64,000 nucleotides of DNA from Eubacteriales bacterium (GCA_028702135.1 JAQVPJ010000002.1:100338-164337); one strand, 5' to 3'. Positions 27,384 through 37,277 are shown, numbered from the stretch's first letter. Made by a program: numbers and translations. Notes: generated from the sequence alone by a model not told the origin.

Positions 27384-27404
27384 TTTTGGTAAAATCAACC
27401 AAAA
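27384..27404 (-). terminator. Terminator after the radical SAM gene
   Basis: TTTTGGT (27384-27390) pairs with ACCAAAA (27398-27404); on the minus strand the hairpin is followed by TATTTTTTG. It overlaps the end region of the 27410 gene's transcript. Confidence 0.65.
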
Positions 27405-27409
27405 GGCTT

Positions 27410-28009
27410 CTAAACGAGCTCTCTGATTCTGAGCTTAACTCCCGCCTTCTTTGCTATTTGCTCGCAGGCGGATATTTCATCCTCGCTCAGAGTTTGTCTT
27501 ACTACCGAAAACAATACATTCTTAACATACGGAACACATTCCCTGCCGAACTCGATAAGAGCTTCGTATGCTTTTTTTCCGTAAACGGGAAGGCACATCT
27601 TTTCGTAGCTCTCCGCATCTGCTGCATTCAGGCTTATTGATACAGTATCGATAATATGCTTAAAAAGCGGAGCGATATTGCGTTTGTTTATAAGACTGCC
27701 CTGACCGTTTGTGTTTATTCTTATGGGTTTTTTATACTTCTCTTTCAACACCTTAGCAGTTTCCAACAGGGTATCTATGCGGATTGTAGGCTCACCGTAA
27801 CCGCAGTAAACAATCTCGTCATATTTACTCATATCGTATTTTTCAAAGTCTGCAAGAACCTCCTCGACAGTCGGCTCACGTTCAAGCCATAAGGAATCGC
27901 TCCCGTATGCTCCATCTCCGTTATTTCGTATACAGAAGCTGCAGCGGTTTGTGCAGCGGTTTGTAAGGTTTACATATATGCCGTTTCCGACTATATAGGT
28001 GATAGTCAT
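27410..28009 (-). CDS. TatD-linked radical SAM protein
   Basis: A 199-residue radical SAM enzyme with the cluster motif CTNRCSFC (C-x3-C-x2-C), YCGYGEPTIR as the GGE-like SAM loop and NTNGQGSLIN. It matches a small family defined by being encoded beside tatD (the tatD-link radical SAM family), and tatD is indeed the next gene upstream. Its substrate is unknown. The ATG at 28009 gives the normal short N-terminus and has GTGGGG seven bases upstream. The operon order is metG-tatD-radical SAM. Confidence 0.85.
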   Translation of the reverse strand: MTITYIVGNGIYVNLTNRCTNRCSFCIRNNGDGAYGSDSLWLEREPTVEEVLADFEKYDMSKYDEIVYCGYGEPTIRIDTLLETAKVLKEKYKKPIRINTNGQGSLINKRNIAPLFKHIIDTVSISLNAADAESYEKMCLPVYGKKAYEALIEFGRECVPYVKNVLFSVVRQTLSEDEISACEQIAKKAGVKLRIRELV

Positions 28010-28084
28010 TATAATCCCCACTCTTTTTATGGTAAAAATAGCTACAAAAATCAATTTGTTTTAGGTTTTTTAACGCATATTATT

Positions 28085-28846
28085 CTACATTATTCTAAAA
28101 AGTCTTTTTGCATTGGCGGAGGTAACGCTTTCGATATGCTCCACAGAACATCCTCTTATCTGTGCGATTTTCTCTATCGTATAAACCAACCTGCCCGAAT
28201 CGTTCCGCTTTCCCCTGAAAGGGTAAGGCGTCAGATAAGGACAGTCGGTTTCGACTAATAGTTTGTCCTCATCGATAATACTGACAACTTCAGGCAGTCT
28301 TGCGGCGTTTTTAAAGGTAACAACGCCAGAAACAGAGATATACCATCCCGCTTTCATCAGTATTTTTGCACTCTCGACACTGCCCGAATAGCTATGGAAA
28401 ACACCCCTCACATCAGGATAAGCGAGTGCAGCCTGAATACATTCCGCATGTGCGTCACGGTCGTGGATAATAACAGGATACCCGGTTTTTTCAGCAAGCC
28501 GCATTTGCTCTGAAAAAACCTTTCTTTGTAGTTCCCTCGGCGGCTCGTCATAATAAAAATCAAGCCCGATCTCGCCGATCGCGACAACTTTTTCATTCCT
28601 CAATAGCTGTTCAAGCTGATTGATATAATCTGACGGTGCGTCGGCAGCAAGATGCGGGTGCAGGCCGACCGCGGCATAAATCTGCTCGTAGCTTTCCGAT
28701 AGCGAAATCGCTTTTTGAGAAGTGGCTATGTCGCATCCGACGGTTATTATATTCGTGACGCCTTTAGCGCCGAACAAATCTTTTAAAAGGTATTCCCTGT
28801 CCCCGTCAAAGAGCGCATCGTCATAATGTGCGTGAGTATCAAACAT
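28085..28846 (-). CDS. tatD: TatD family metal-dependent hydrolase
   Basis: A 253-residue TIM-barrel hydrolase: metal ligands in FDTHAHYDD, catalytic region GEIGLDFYYD, VIIHDRDAH, GVFHSYSG and VETDCPYLTP. TatD enzymes are Mg-dependent 3'-5' exonucleases acting on DNA or RNA, implicated in repair. It sits 3 bp after metG, a conserved metG-tatD pairing in Firmicutes, and upstream of the linked radical SAM gene. Confidence 0.95.
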   Translation of the reverse strand: MFDTHAHYDDALFDGDREYLLKDLFGAKGVTNIITVGCDIATSQKAISLSESYEQIYAAVGLHPHLAADAPSDYINQLEQLLRNEKVVAIGEIGLDFYYDEPPRELQRKVFSEQMRLAEKTGYPVIIHDRDAHAECIQAALAYPDVRGVFHSYSGSVESAKILMKAGWYISVSGVVTFKNAARLPEVVSIIDEDKLLVETDCPYLTPYPFRGKRNDSGRLVYTIEKIAQIRGCSVEHIESVTSANAKRLFRIM

Positions 28847-28849
28847 CGT

Positions 28850-30790
28850 CTATCTTACCTGACTGCCTATCTCTGTTTTATCGTCAACAAAAACAACCCT
28901 GACTTCGTCCCCGCTGGAGGCGGCAAGAATCATTCCGTTGCTGTCTATACCTTTAAGCTTTATGGGCTTTAAATTTGTGATTATAATCAGTTTTTTACCT
29001 ATAAGGTCGGCAGGGGAGTAGTATTCTGCTATTCCGGAAACAACCTGCCTTTTTTCTGTGCCTATATCGACGATCAACTTTAAGAGCTTATCCGATTTAG
29101 GTACAGGCTCACATTCACAGACCTGACCGACGGTGAGCTTTACTTTATTAAAATCATCGATGCCGATTATTGATTCGGCAATAGTATTATCACCTTTTGC
29201 ATTATCGGGCTCAGCTTGTTGCTTTTTATCCTTTTCGAGTCCCTCGAAAAATTTCTTCTCGTCAATACGGGCAAACAGCATCTTCACCTCTCCGAGCTTT
29301 CTGCCCGTAGCCGGATAAGTGAATTCGCCGATATTCCCGAAATCTAAATCGTTCTTTGAGAAAGAGTAGATATCAGCGATTATCTCAGATGTCTGCGGTA
29401 TAAACGGAAGGAGAATAACTGCGGTGGTTCTTATCCCTTCAACAAGGTTTGACAGCACATCGGCGAGCTGTTCTCTTTTGCTCTCATCCTTCCAGAGAGT
29501 CCACGGTGTAGTTTCGTCAATATATTTATTGCACGCTTTTAAGAGTCCCAAAACAACTTCTGTGGCGTCCGAGACAAAATAATCATCCATCAGGTTGACA
29601 TAATCCAAAACTGTCTTTTTTGAAACACTTTTAAGAGTTGCCGAAAAATCATCGTCTCTGCCGCTGTTGGATGGTATAACGCCCCCGAAATACTGGTTAA
29701 TCATCGCTGCTGTACGGGAAATAAGGTTACCGAGCGTGTTTGCAAGGTCGGAATTGGTACGCTTTATCACAGCTTCATAAGTAATGCTGCCGTCGTTATA
29801 ATATCCCATTTCGGAGAGAAGAAAATACCTTACGGCATCCACACCGAAAAGCTTTATAAGGTCGTCTCCATAAAGAACATTTCCCTTTGACTTGCTCATC
29901 TTATCGGTGCCGAACAAGAGCCAGGGATGACCGAGCACCTTTTTAGGCAGAGGCTCTCCGAGTGCAAGCAGAAAAACCGGCCAGTAAATCGTATGAAAGC
30001 GGACAATATCCTTGCCGATGACATGAAGATCGGCAGGCCAGTATTTTTTATACAGCTCTCCCGAACCCTCGGGATTGTAGCCGAGAGCGGTTACATAGTT
30101 TGAGAGTGCATCGAGCCATACATAAACCACATGACCTTTTGCAAACTCCACAGGAATTCCCCAGTTGAATGAGCTCCTCGAAACGCAGAGATCCTGCAGT
30201 CCCGGCTTAAGAAAGTTGTTTATCATCTCGTTCTTCCTCGAAACCGGTACGATAAAGTCATTTTCATTTATATATTCCAAAAGCTTATCCTGATACTTGG
30301 ACATCTTAAAGAAATATGCCTCTTCTTTCGCAGGAATGCATTTTGCTCCGCACTCAGGACAGCAGCCGTCAATAACCTGTGTTTCCGTCCAAAAAGATTC
30401 GCAGGGAGTGCAGTATTGTCCCTCATACGCGCCCTTATATATATCGCCCTGTTCATAAAACCTTTTGAACATACTCTGAACAGCCTTGACATGGTAATCG
30501 TCTGTCGTCCGTATGAATTTATCATAGCTTATATTAAAGGAATCCCAGATATTTTTAATCTCTGAAGAGACCTTGTCAACATATTCCTTTGGTGAAACGC
30601 CGCTTTCCTCTGCATAACTCTGTATCTTCTGACCGTGTTCGTCCGTGCCGGTGAGGAAGAAAACATCGAAGCCGCGCATCCTTTTATAGCGTGCGATAGC
30701 GTCCGTTAGGATTATTTCGTATATATTGCCGATATGGGGCTTTTTCGACGCATACGCAATTGCGGTGGTGATATAGAACTTATTTTTCAT
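28850..30790 (-). CDS. metG: Methionyl-tRNA synthetase
   Basis: A 646-residue MetRS. Class I signature KPHIGN, zinc knuckles CTPCESF and CPECG, KMSKSKGN loop, anticodon-binding helices and a C-terminal EMAP/tRNA-binding domain (KVTVGQVCECEPVP-like KLTVGQVCE, KSDKLLKL). The appended tRNA-binding domain separated by a charged linker is normal in Firmicutes. Its start overlaps the end of tadA by 11 bp. No T-box precedes it. Confidence 0.97.
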   Translation of the reverse strand: MKNKFYITTAIAYASKKPHIGNIYEIILTDAIARYKRMRGFDVFFLTGTDEHGQKIQSYAEESGVSPKEYVDKVSSEIKNIWDSFNISYDKFIRTTDDYHVKAVQSMFKRFYEQGDIYKGAYEGQYCTPCESFWTETQVIDGCCPECGAKCIPAKEEAYFFKMSKYQDKLLEYINENDFIVPVSRKNEMINNFLKPGLQDLCVSRSSFNWGIPVEFAKGHVVYVWLDALSNYVTALGYNPEGSGELYKKYWPADLHVIGKDIVRFHTIYWPVFLLALGEPLPKKVLGHPWLLFGTDKMSKSKGNVLYGDDLIKLFGVDAVRYFLLSEMGYYNDGSITYEAVIKRTNSDLANTLGNLISRTAAMINQYFGGVIPSNSGRDDDFSATLKSVSKKTVLDYVNLMDDYFVSDATEVVLGLLKACNKYIDETTPWTLWKDESKREQLADVLSNLVEGIRTTAVILLPFIPQTSEIIADIYSFSKNDLDFGNIGEFTYPATGRKLGEVKMLFARIDEKKFFEGLEKDKKQQAEPDNAKGDNTIAESIIGIDDFNKVKLTVGQVCECEPVPKSDKLLKLIVDIGTEKRQVVSGIAEYYSPADLIGKKLIIITNLKPIKLKGIDSNGMILAASSGDEVRVVFVDDKTEIGSQVR

Positions 30791-31253
30791 TTGAATGACC
30801 TCTTTTTATTGTTCTTAGTCTGGTAAAAAAATCCGTTAGCAGGGAAGTACACTCCTTTTCAAGCACACCTCCGGTAACCTCGTAGAAATGATTGAATGCA
30901 TAATCGGAAATATTGAAAACACTCCCGTAAACGCCGGCTTTATAATCATAACCCCCGAAAACGACGCGTTTTATGCGCGAATTGATTACCGCTCCGGCAC
31001 ACATGGCACAGGGCTCGATAGTTACATAAAGCGTACAGTCCTCAAGCCTCCATGCAGACAGCTTTTTGCATGCTCTGTTGATAGCGACGAGTTCGGCATG
31101 GAGAAGGGAATTGTTTTTTTTCTCACGCAGATTGTACCCGCTCGATATTATCTTGCCGTCCTTCACGATAACTGCACCGATGGGAACCTCACCGATAGCG
31201 GCGGCTTTTTTTGCTCTTTTTATCGCCTGTTTCATGAAAAAAACGTCGTCCAT
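30780..31253 (-). CDS. tadA: tRNA adenosine(34) deaminase
   Basis: A 157-residue TadA: HAELVAI with catalytic Glu and zinc His, then EPCAMCAGAVINSRI with the two zinc cysteines. It deaminates A34 to inosine in tRNA-Arg(ACG). I prefer the ATG at 31253 (Met-Asp-Asp-Val) over a TTG at 31268, as it gives the usual N-terminus, although no strong ribosome binding site is visible. It overlaps the upstream CPBP gene by 22 bp and the downstream metG by 11 bp. Confidence 0.94.
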   Translation of the reverse strand: MDDVFFMKQAIKRAKKAAAIGEVPIGAVIVKDGKIISSGYNLREKKNNSLLHAELVAINRACKKLSAWRLEDCTLYVTIEPCAMCAGAVINSRIKRVVFGGYDYKAGVYGSVFNISDYAFNHFYEVTGGVLEKECTSLLTDFFTRLRTIKRGHSNEK

Positions 31254-32335
31254 AATTTCAAAAACCAATCAAAAAAGTATGTGTAAATCAGTAAGGAGAT
31301 ATATAAGCATATGAATATTATCGTCGATATGCTTGCAAGCGACAGCCCGAAATACTGTCTTGTGGAAATCACCGGCTTGCTGGGAGGAGTGACACTGTAC
31401 AGTACCCGGTTTTTAAAAAATCCGGTACTTGAAAAATATGCGATACCGACGACGGCGGTTATCATCAGAATTATGGCAAGAAGACCGATTATGAAAACAC
31501 CTAAACTGATAGAACCCCCAAAGTTGCTTACGAATGCTACGTTAAGAGATAAGGAGTTGTTGACGAGATGAATCAGTGTACCATACCATATAGAGCCTGT
31601 TTTGATGTAAATAAAACCCGCCAACAGTCCGAACACCGTTGCGAAAATAACCTGCGGCGGGTCGATATGCATCAAACCGAATATGACGCTTGAGCTGATA
31701 AGCGCAAAACTCCTGCCGTAGGGCATAAGCGAACGCAGTACCAAACCTCTGAAAGCCCATTCCTCAAATATTGCAGGTATAAATGCCGCCAACACATAGT
31801 AAAGGATTATACTCGACGGTGAGGAAGGCATATATACTTCCTGCGGCAATTCTCTGAACACATCGAATGAATCGCCAAAAACAATAATAACTATGAAGTT
31901 TACAATGTACCCCGCTCCTATGGAAAACGGGATATAAAGCCAAAATCTTCTCGGAACATCGGTATTTAGCTTAAAAGCACTGGAGGGCTTTATATGCATA
32001 AGCTTTGCAAAGACAAAATAGGGTAGTACGGTTGTGATCAGAGAAACTATGATATTTATAATCAGAATAAAAGTTTCTGTATTCAATACGGAAAACACTT
32101 GGTTATATGACTGTTCAAAAGAAGCGGATGACAAAGAGGATACAAGCCAGCCGAAAATACTTGATAAAATATCAATGACAGTGCCGATTAATTTGTCCTG
32201 GACAGCGGTTATGAAAAACAGTAAAGCAAGCATTATTACTGAACATCCGACCACATATCCAAAGACCTTTTTTGCTTCTTTTATATGGTGTTCTTTCAGT
32301 TCTGTTTCACGATGACTGATATTAACCAGTTCCAA
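31232..32335 (-). CDS. CPBP family intramembrane metalloprotease
   Basis: A 367-residue membrane protein with about eight helices and the CPBP (Abi) motifs: EEWAFRGLVLR (EExxxR), FGLMHIDP (FxxxH), and HLVNN (HxxxN/B). CPBP glutamic proteases process membrane substrates such as prenylated proteins or bacteriocin-related peptides. The start is probably TTG at 32335, nine bases after GGAGGG; a GTG at 32380 lies inside the promoter (32371-32399) and cannot be right. It is first in an operon with tadA, metG, tatD and the radical SAM gene. Confidence 0.88.
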   Translation of the reverse strand: MELVNISHRETELKEHHIKEAKKVFGYVVGCSVIMLALLFFITAVQDKLIGTVIDILSSIFGWLVSSLSSASFEQSYNQVFSVLNTETFILIINIIVSLITTVLPYFVFAKLMHIKPSSAFKLNTDVPRRFWLYIPFSIGAGYIVNFIVIIVFGDSFDVFRELPQEVYMPSSPSSIILYYVLAAFIPAIFEEWAFRGLVLRSLMPYGRSFALISSSVIFGLMHIDPPQVIFATVFGLLAGFIYIKTGSIWYGTLIHLVNNSLSLNVAFVSNFGGSISLGVFIIGLLAIILMITAVVGIAYFSSTGFFKNRVLYSVTPPSKPVISTRQYFGLSLASISTIIFICLYISLLIYTYFFDWFLKLWTTFFS

Positions 32336-32370
32336 CCCCAAGATCCCTCCCTTATCGAATATATTAAAAT

Positions 32371-32399
32371 ATTGTACCACAACGGGACGAGTAAATCAA
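32371..32399 (-). promoter_or_regulatory. Promoter of the CPBP-tadA-metG operon
   Basis: Minus-strand TTGATT (32399-32394), 17-bp spacer, TACAAT (32376-32371), leaving a leader of about 25 nt before the TTG start at 32335. Confidence 0.65.
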
Positions 32400-32443
32400 T
32401 TACTTTTTTAGCATGCCGGTTTTTTATAAAAATTCAGGCTTTT

Positions 32444-33871
32444 TCAATCTGCTCTCTTTGTTTCGTTTATTGTTCTCGCGCTGTAGTTATTCTCCAGCTG
32501 ACCGAGAGGGAAGGGCGGTGCCGCTAAAGGCTTAACAGCGATTGACATCAAAAGCGTGGGGTTATCATCCGCCGCTATTCGGTTTGAGCTGAACTCGCCG
32601 CACGATCGGCAGCGGTGGATTATTGCCCATTCGCCGTTTTTTCTTACCCATACACCAATCGGATCCATTATTCCTCCGCAAAGAGAAGCACGGTCTCCGG
32701 GTTCGTCGTCGACATGAACGCTTGACAGGCAGTTGGGACAATGGTTGCGGTGGCGGCTACCCGCGCCCTGCGGAGCAATCGGATGCTTGCAAACAGCGCA
32801 GTTGAAACTATCTGTACAGGCGTTTTTTCGATAATCCGATTTTTTAAACTCTTTTTGTAATTTAGATATTCCCTTGTTTCTTTTTTTCTTATCCAGTAGA
32901 GCTTTAGTTTTGTTTTCGGAAAACCTTGATTCGCTTTTTAAACTCATATAGCTCTCCCATCTTTTTAATGGGAGTTTTCCCTCCGTTATTGCATTTCGTA
33001 TGGCACAATCAGGCTCGTTTCCGTGTGTGCAGTCACTAAACTTGCATTTACCGAGAAAATCCTCAACATCAGAAAAAGCCTCGCTCAATCCCTCTGAAGC
33101 GTTCCACATACCAAGCTCACGCATACCGGGAGTGTCCATTACAATCACTCCGTTTTTCAGTAAGATGAGCTGACGTAGTGTGGTAGTATGGCGGCCTCTG
33201 GAATCACTTTCTCGGATTTCGTTTACATCCATTATCCGTTCGCCCGCCAATGTATTTACAAGCGTTGATTTTCCGGCTCCCGAAGAACCGAGAAGGACTA
33301 TGGTTTTTCTCGGTTTAAGATATTCTGAAATGCTCTCAAGGCCGCTGCCCGTTTTTGCGCTGACAACAAAAATCCCAATACCGGCGGCAATCTTTTCAAC
33401 CTGACGTACCTGTGTTGAATAATCGTCCACAAGATCCGATTTTGTAAGAATTATGACCGGGATACCGCCGCTATTCCACGAAAGTGCGATATAACGCTCA
33501 ATCCTCCTGATATTAAAATCATTGTTGAGTGAGCAGAGTATGAAAACATAATCGAAATTAGCAGCTATTGCCTGATCTCGATGTCCGCTTGAAGACGGGT
33601 CGAGCCGTGAGAAAAAGGATTTTCTCGGCAGTGTTTTTGTGATAATACTGTCGCCGAGCTCATTGTATTCTATCAGCGCAAAATCTCCCACGGTCGGGAA
33701 AAGTTCGTTTTCTCCGACTCCGTAATATATGGAGCTTTTTAGCCGGGCAAAACCTATGCCATGTGCGCAGACTATTTCATAACGCTCCCTATGAACCGCC
33801 GTAATACGCGCGACTTTGTTTTCATCGATTTCCGGTTTCGGTGTATAACCGTATTTATATATTTGTGTCAT
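32444..33871 (-). CDS. rsgA: RsgA-type circularly permuted GTPase fused to an RNHCP domain
   Basis: A 475-residue protein. Residues about 10-90 form an OB-like domain; 95-270 a circularly permuted GTPase in the order G4 (LTKSDL), G1 (LLGSSGAGKSTL), G3 (DTPGMRELG); then a zinc region C-x-F-S-D-C-T-H (about 285-300) as in RsgA/YloQ. RsgA matures the 30S subunit and binds (p)ppGpp. After a Lys-rich linker (about 325-360) residues 365-460 are an RNHCP domain: FNCAVCKHPI, SRHRNHCPNC, HVDDEPGDR, HRCRSCG, SNRIAADDNP, KPLAAPPFPL. RNHCP is of unknown function and usually stands alone. RBS AGGAG precedes the ATG. Confidence 0.88.
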   Translation of the reverse strand: MTQIYKYGYTPKPEIDENKVARITAVHRERYEIVCAHGIGFARLKSSIYYGVGENELFPTVGDFALIEYNELGDSIITKTLPRKSFFSRLDPSSSGHRDQAIAANFDYVFILCSLNNDFNIRRIERYIALSWNSGGIPVIILTKSDLVDDYSTQVRQVEKIAAGIGIFVVSAKTGSGLESISEYLKPRKTIVLLGSSGAGKSTLVNTLAGERIMDVNEIRESDSRGRHTTTLRQLILLKNGVIVMDTPGMRELGMWNASEGLSEAFSDVEDFLGKCKFSDCTHGNEPDCAIRNAITEGKLPLKRWESYMSLKSESRFSENKTKALLDKKKRNKGISKLQKEFKKSDYRKNACTDSFNCAVCKHPIAPQGAGSRHRNHCPNCLSSVHVDDEPGDRASLCGGIMDPIGVWVRKNGEWAIIHRCRSCGEFSSNRIAADDNPTLLMSIAVKPLAAPPFPLGQLENNYSARTINETKRAD

Positions 33872-33947
33872 TAAAATCTCCTGATAAAAGTGTTTTTTTA
33901 TATTTTATTTCGCTTATAATTTCAAAAACCTGTGAGAAATGAATCAT
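33855..33947 (-). CDS. Possible 30-codon upstream ORF overlapping the rsgA start
   Basis: Starting at ATG 33947, preceded by GGAAGG at seven bases, a 30-codon frame (MIHFSQVFEIISEIKYKK at its N-terminus) runs past the rsgA ATG and stops 14 bases inside rsgA in another frame. The rsgA ribosome binding site lies within it. Such overlap is typical of coupled or regulatory uORFs, but the peptide has no recognised family and could be chance. Confidence 0.35.
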   Translation of the reverse strand: MIHFSQVFEIISEIKYKKTLLSGDFNDTNI

Positions 33948-34063
33948 AATGCATCCTTCCTTTCGTTTTGAAAATGGGTATAAAAATACCGCATAAAGCA
34001 GCCTTTTCGGCAGCTCTTGCGGATTCAGAAACGTATGTCATTTTTATAAAACACATAAAAAAA

Positions 34064-34085
34064 GACACGCCGTCCGGATCGTGTC
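34064..34085 (-). terminator. Terminator of the 12-codon leader unit
   Basis: On the minus strand GACACG (34085-34080) pairs with CGTGTC (34069-34064) across a GC-rich 10-nt loop, followed by a seven-T tract (34063-34057). A second hairpin, TAACAT with ATGTTA, lies just upstream (about 34109-34090). rsgA begins 186 bases further on, so this could be an attenuator. Confidence 0.7.
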
Positions 34086-34144
34086 GTATAACATTCATAT
34101 GATGTTAAAGCAAACAGCCTCACGAAAGGTTACTTTAAATATTC

Positions 34145-34183
34145 AATTGATGACGACATCCATCATCATGCCGGCTTCCATTA
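34145..34183 (-). CDS. 12-codon leader peptide ORF (MEAGMMMDVVIN)
   Basis: Directly behind a strong promoter, GAAAGGAG is followed nine bases later by ATG and a frame reading MEAGMMMDVVIN then TGA. It contains three consecutive Met codons. Immediately after come hairpins and a terminator. It is too short to be a domain protein and has the layout of an attenuator leader peptide or of a small regulatory RNA. No homologue is known to me. Confidence 0.6.
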
Positions 34184-34230
34184 ATAGCAGCTCCTTTCGG
34201 TAAAAGATAAGATTTCTCTTTCTGGACAAA

Positions 34231-34259
34231 ACTATATCATAAGTATTTACAAATGTCAA
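34231..34259 (-). promoter_or_regulatory. Promoter of the leader unit upstream of rsgA
   Basis: Minus-strand TTGACA (34259-34254), 17-bp spacer, TATAGT (34236-34231), one mismatch from consensus. Transcription would start near 34224 and reach the terminator after about 165 nt. Confidence 0.75.
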
Positions 34260-34291
34260 GAGTAATATTTAATTTTTATAAAGTTTTTTGT

Positions 34292-34320
34292 CTGCGCCGG
34301 CTTAACAGAAACCGGCGCAG
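34292..34320 (-). other. Stable hairpin just past the eno stop codon
   Basis: A 9-bp GC-rich perfect repeat, CTGCGCCGG (34292-34300) with CCGGCGCAG (34312-34320), begins a few bases past the eno stop. No T tract follows on the minus strand, so it may be a 3' stabilising hairpin or an imperfect terminator. Confidence 0.5.
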
Positions 34321-34326
34321 CAACTG

Positions 34327-35685
<1,359 letters not shown>

Positions 35686-35718
35686 TTATTATTTTATCCA
35701 TTTATTCTTAGTTTTATG

Positions 35719-36510
35719 TCAGCTGAAAGCCACATCTAAAACCATCATTAAAACAAATCCCGCCATAGCACCCAATGTTCCCGCATTTGTGTGCTTGCTG
35801 TGGGATTCGGGAACAAGCTCGTCAATGACAACATAAATCATCGCTCCTGCGGCGAAGGAGAGCATAAAAGGCAGGATATCTATTACTGTAGCTGCCAATA
35901 ACGCACCGATAACTCCGGCAAATGGCTCAACCACACCTGAAAGTGCGCCGATAGCAAAGGATTTTCTTTTTGAATAACCCTCGCCACTGAGCGGAAGTGA
36001 TATTGCCGCACCCTCCGGTAGGTTCTGGAGCGCCATTCCGGTCGCAAGCACTAATGCACTCGCAAGATCGGAGTCTGAACCGGAAGCGAGCGCAAAGGAA
36101 AGGCCTACCGCCATACCCTCAGGGATATTATGAAGAGTAACGGCTAAAACAAGCAGCGTTGATTTAGGGAGCGAGCACTTTATTCCCTCAGGATTATCGG
36201 CATCCGTATGCAGGTGAGGCAGGAGCTTGTCGAGCATAAACAGGAACAAGCCTCCTGTTAAAAAGCCTGCCGCTGCGGGCAGCCATGCATTTTTACCCTG
36301 CTGGTACGACATTTCTATAGCGGGTATAAGTAGCGACCATACCGAAGCCGCAATCATCACACCTGAGGCGAATCCGAGAAAAACCTTTTGCATAATACCG
36401 CTGTTTTTGTCTTTTACAAAAAATACAGCGGCAGCACCGACAACGGTTGCGAAAAATGTTATTCCCGTACCGAGTAAGGCAAGTATAATGGGTGAATCAG
36501 TGTTTATCAT
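35719..36510 (-). CDS. ZIP family metal transporter
   Basis: A 263-residue membrane protein with eight hydrophobic segments and the ZIP metal site in helices 4 and 5: LHNIPEGMAVGLSFAL and LQNLPEGAAISLPL. A short His-containing loop (LLPHLHTDAD) lies between helices 3 and 4. It belongs to the ZupT/GufA branch importing Zn, Fe or other divalent metals. It stands apart from the Zur operon and no palindrome like that at 8220 was noticed upstream. RBS GGAGA precedes the ATG. Confidence 0.9.
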   Translation of the reverse strand: MINTDSPIILALLGTGITFFATVVGAAAVFFVKDKNSGIMQKVFLGFASGVMIAASVWSLLIPAIEMSYQQGKNAWLPAAAGFLTGGLFLFMLDKLLPHLHTDADNPEGIKCSLPKSTLLVLAVTLHNIPEGMAVGLSFALASGSDSDLASALVLATGMALQNLPEGAAISLPLSGEGYSKRKSFAIGALSGVVEPFAGVIGALLAATVIDILPFMLSFAAGAMIYVVIDELVPESHSKHTNAGTLGAMAGFVLMMVLDVAFS

Positions 36511-36530
36511 ATGTTTCTCCGCTTAAAAAA

Positions 36531-37172
36531 TTATTCTTTGGTTTGCTTCTTGAATACCGATTTTGGCTGACCGCAAACCGGGCAGGTATAATCCGAAGGC
36601 AGGTCCTCAAACGGTATTTCACCATCATAAACATACCCGCATACGCTACAGATATAACTGTTATTATTCTTTTCTTCTGCGATATAAGTCGGAGCGTTCT
36701 TGGGGCTTTTTCCCTTAATAACCTTATGATAATATGAATAAGTCATAGGTGTGTCATTTCCGATAACATCGGCGTCGGTAACCCTGCCAAGAAAAACGGT
36801 ATGTGTTTCGGTCTCCATACTGTCGATTACCTCGCAGGTTATATAAGCGCAGCATTCCGAAACAACCGTCATTCCGTCATGGATTTCATGCTCTACCGAT
36901 GTAAATTTATCGGTATCTCTTCCGCTTTTGAATCCGAATGTCCCGATAACCGAGGGATCGCATTTCTCCCCCAATATGGATACTGCAAACCTTCCGCTTT
37001 TCTTAATGCAGGAGTTAGTATAGTTGTCATGGTTTATACTGATAGCGACAGTAGCGGGTTCGGAAGTAATCTGCATGACGCTGTTGGCTATGCATCCGGT
37101 AGGACGGTCATTGTCCCAGACAGAGACCAGATATATCCCGTACGAAAGACTCCAAAAAGCTCTTTTATTCAT
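36531..37172 (-). CDS. hrb: Flavin reductase-rubredoxin fusion (high molecular weight rubredoxin)
   Basis: A 213-residue protein with an N-terminal FMN-binding flavin reductase-like domain (residues 1-150; [29 protein letters not shown]) and a C-terminal rubredoxin (about 165-207) with [10 protein letters not shown] and CPVCGQPK iron ligands. This matches the Hrb proteins of acetogens and other Clostridia, which pass electrons from NAD(P)H to flavodiiron proteins for oxygen or NO reduction. No flavodiiron gene is adjacent. It is 20 bp upstream of the ZIP gene, possibly one transcript. Confidence 0.9.
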   Translation of the reverse strand: MNKRAFWSLSYGIYLVSVWDNDRPTGCIANSVMQITSEPATVAISINHDNYTNSCIKKSGRFAVSILGEKCDPSVIGTFGFKSGRDTDKFTSVEHEIHDGMTVVSECCAYITCEVIDSMETETHTVFLGRVTDADVIGNDTPMTYSYYHKVIKGKSPKNAPTYIAEEKNNNSYICSVCGYVYDGEIPFEDLPSDYTCPVCGQPKSVFKKQTKE

Positions 37173-37277
37173 TTTTACCCCTTTTTTATCTTATCGATAA
37201 TACTTACTATTTATAATTTAGCATAAAAAAGCATTAAGGTCAATAAAAAATTACTCTACTCCAACCATTTATTGAAA

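Noticed and set aside
31311..31571. Plus-strand frames opposite the CPBP protease gene
   Set aside because: They run antisense to a protein with intact CPBP motifs; an AAGGAG-like string before 31311 is coincidental.
34292..34320. Rho-independent terminator of eno
   Set aside because: The hairpin is strong but is followed by an A-rich stretch instead of Ts on the minus strand, so it is listed only as a hairpin.
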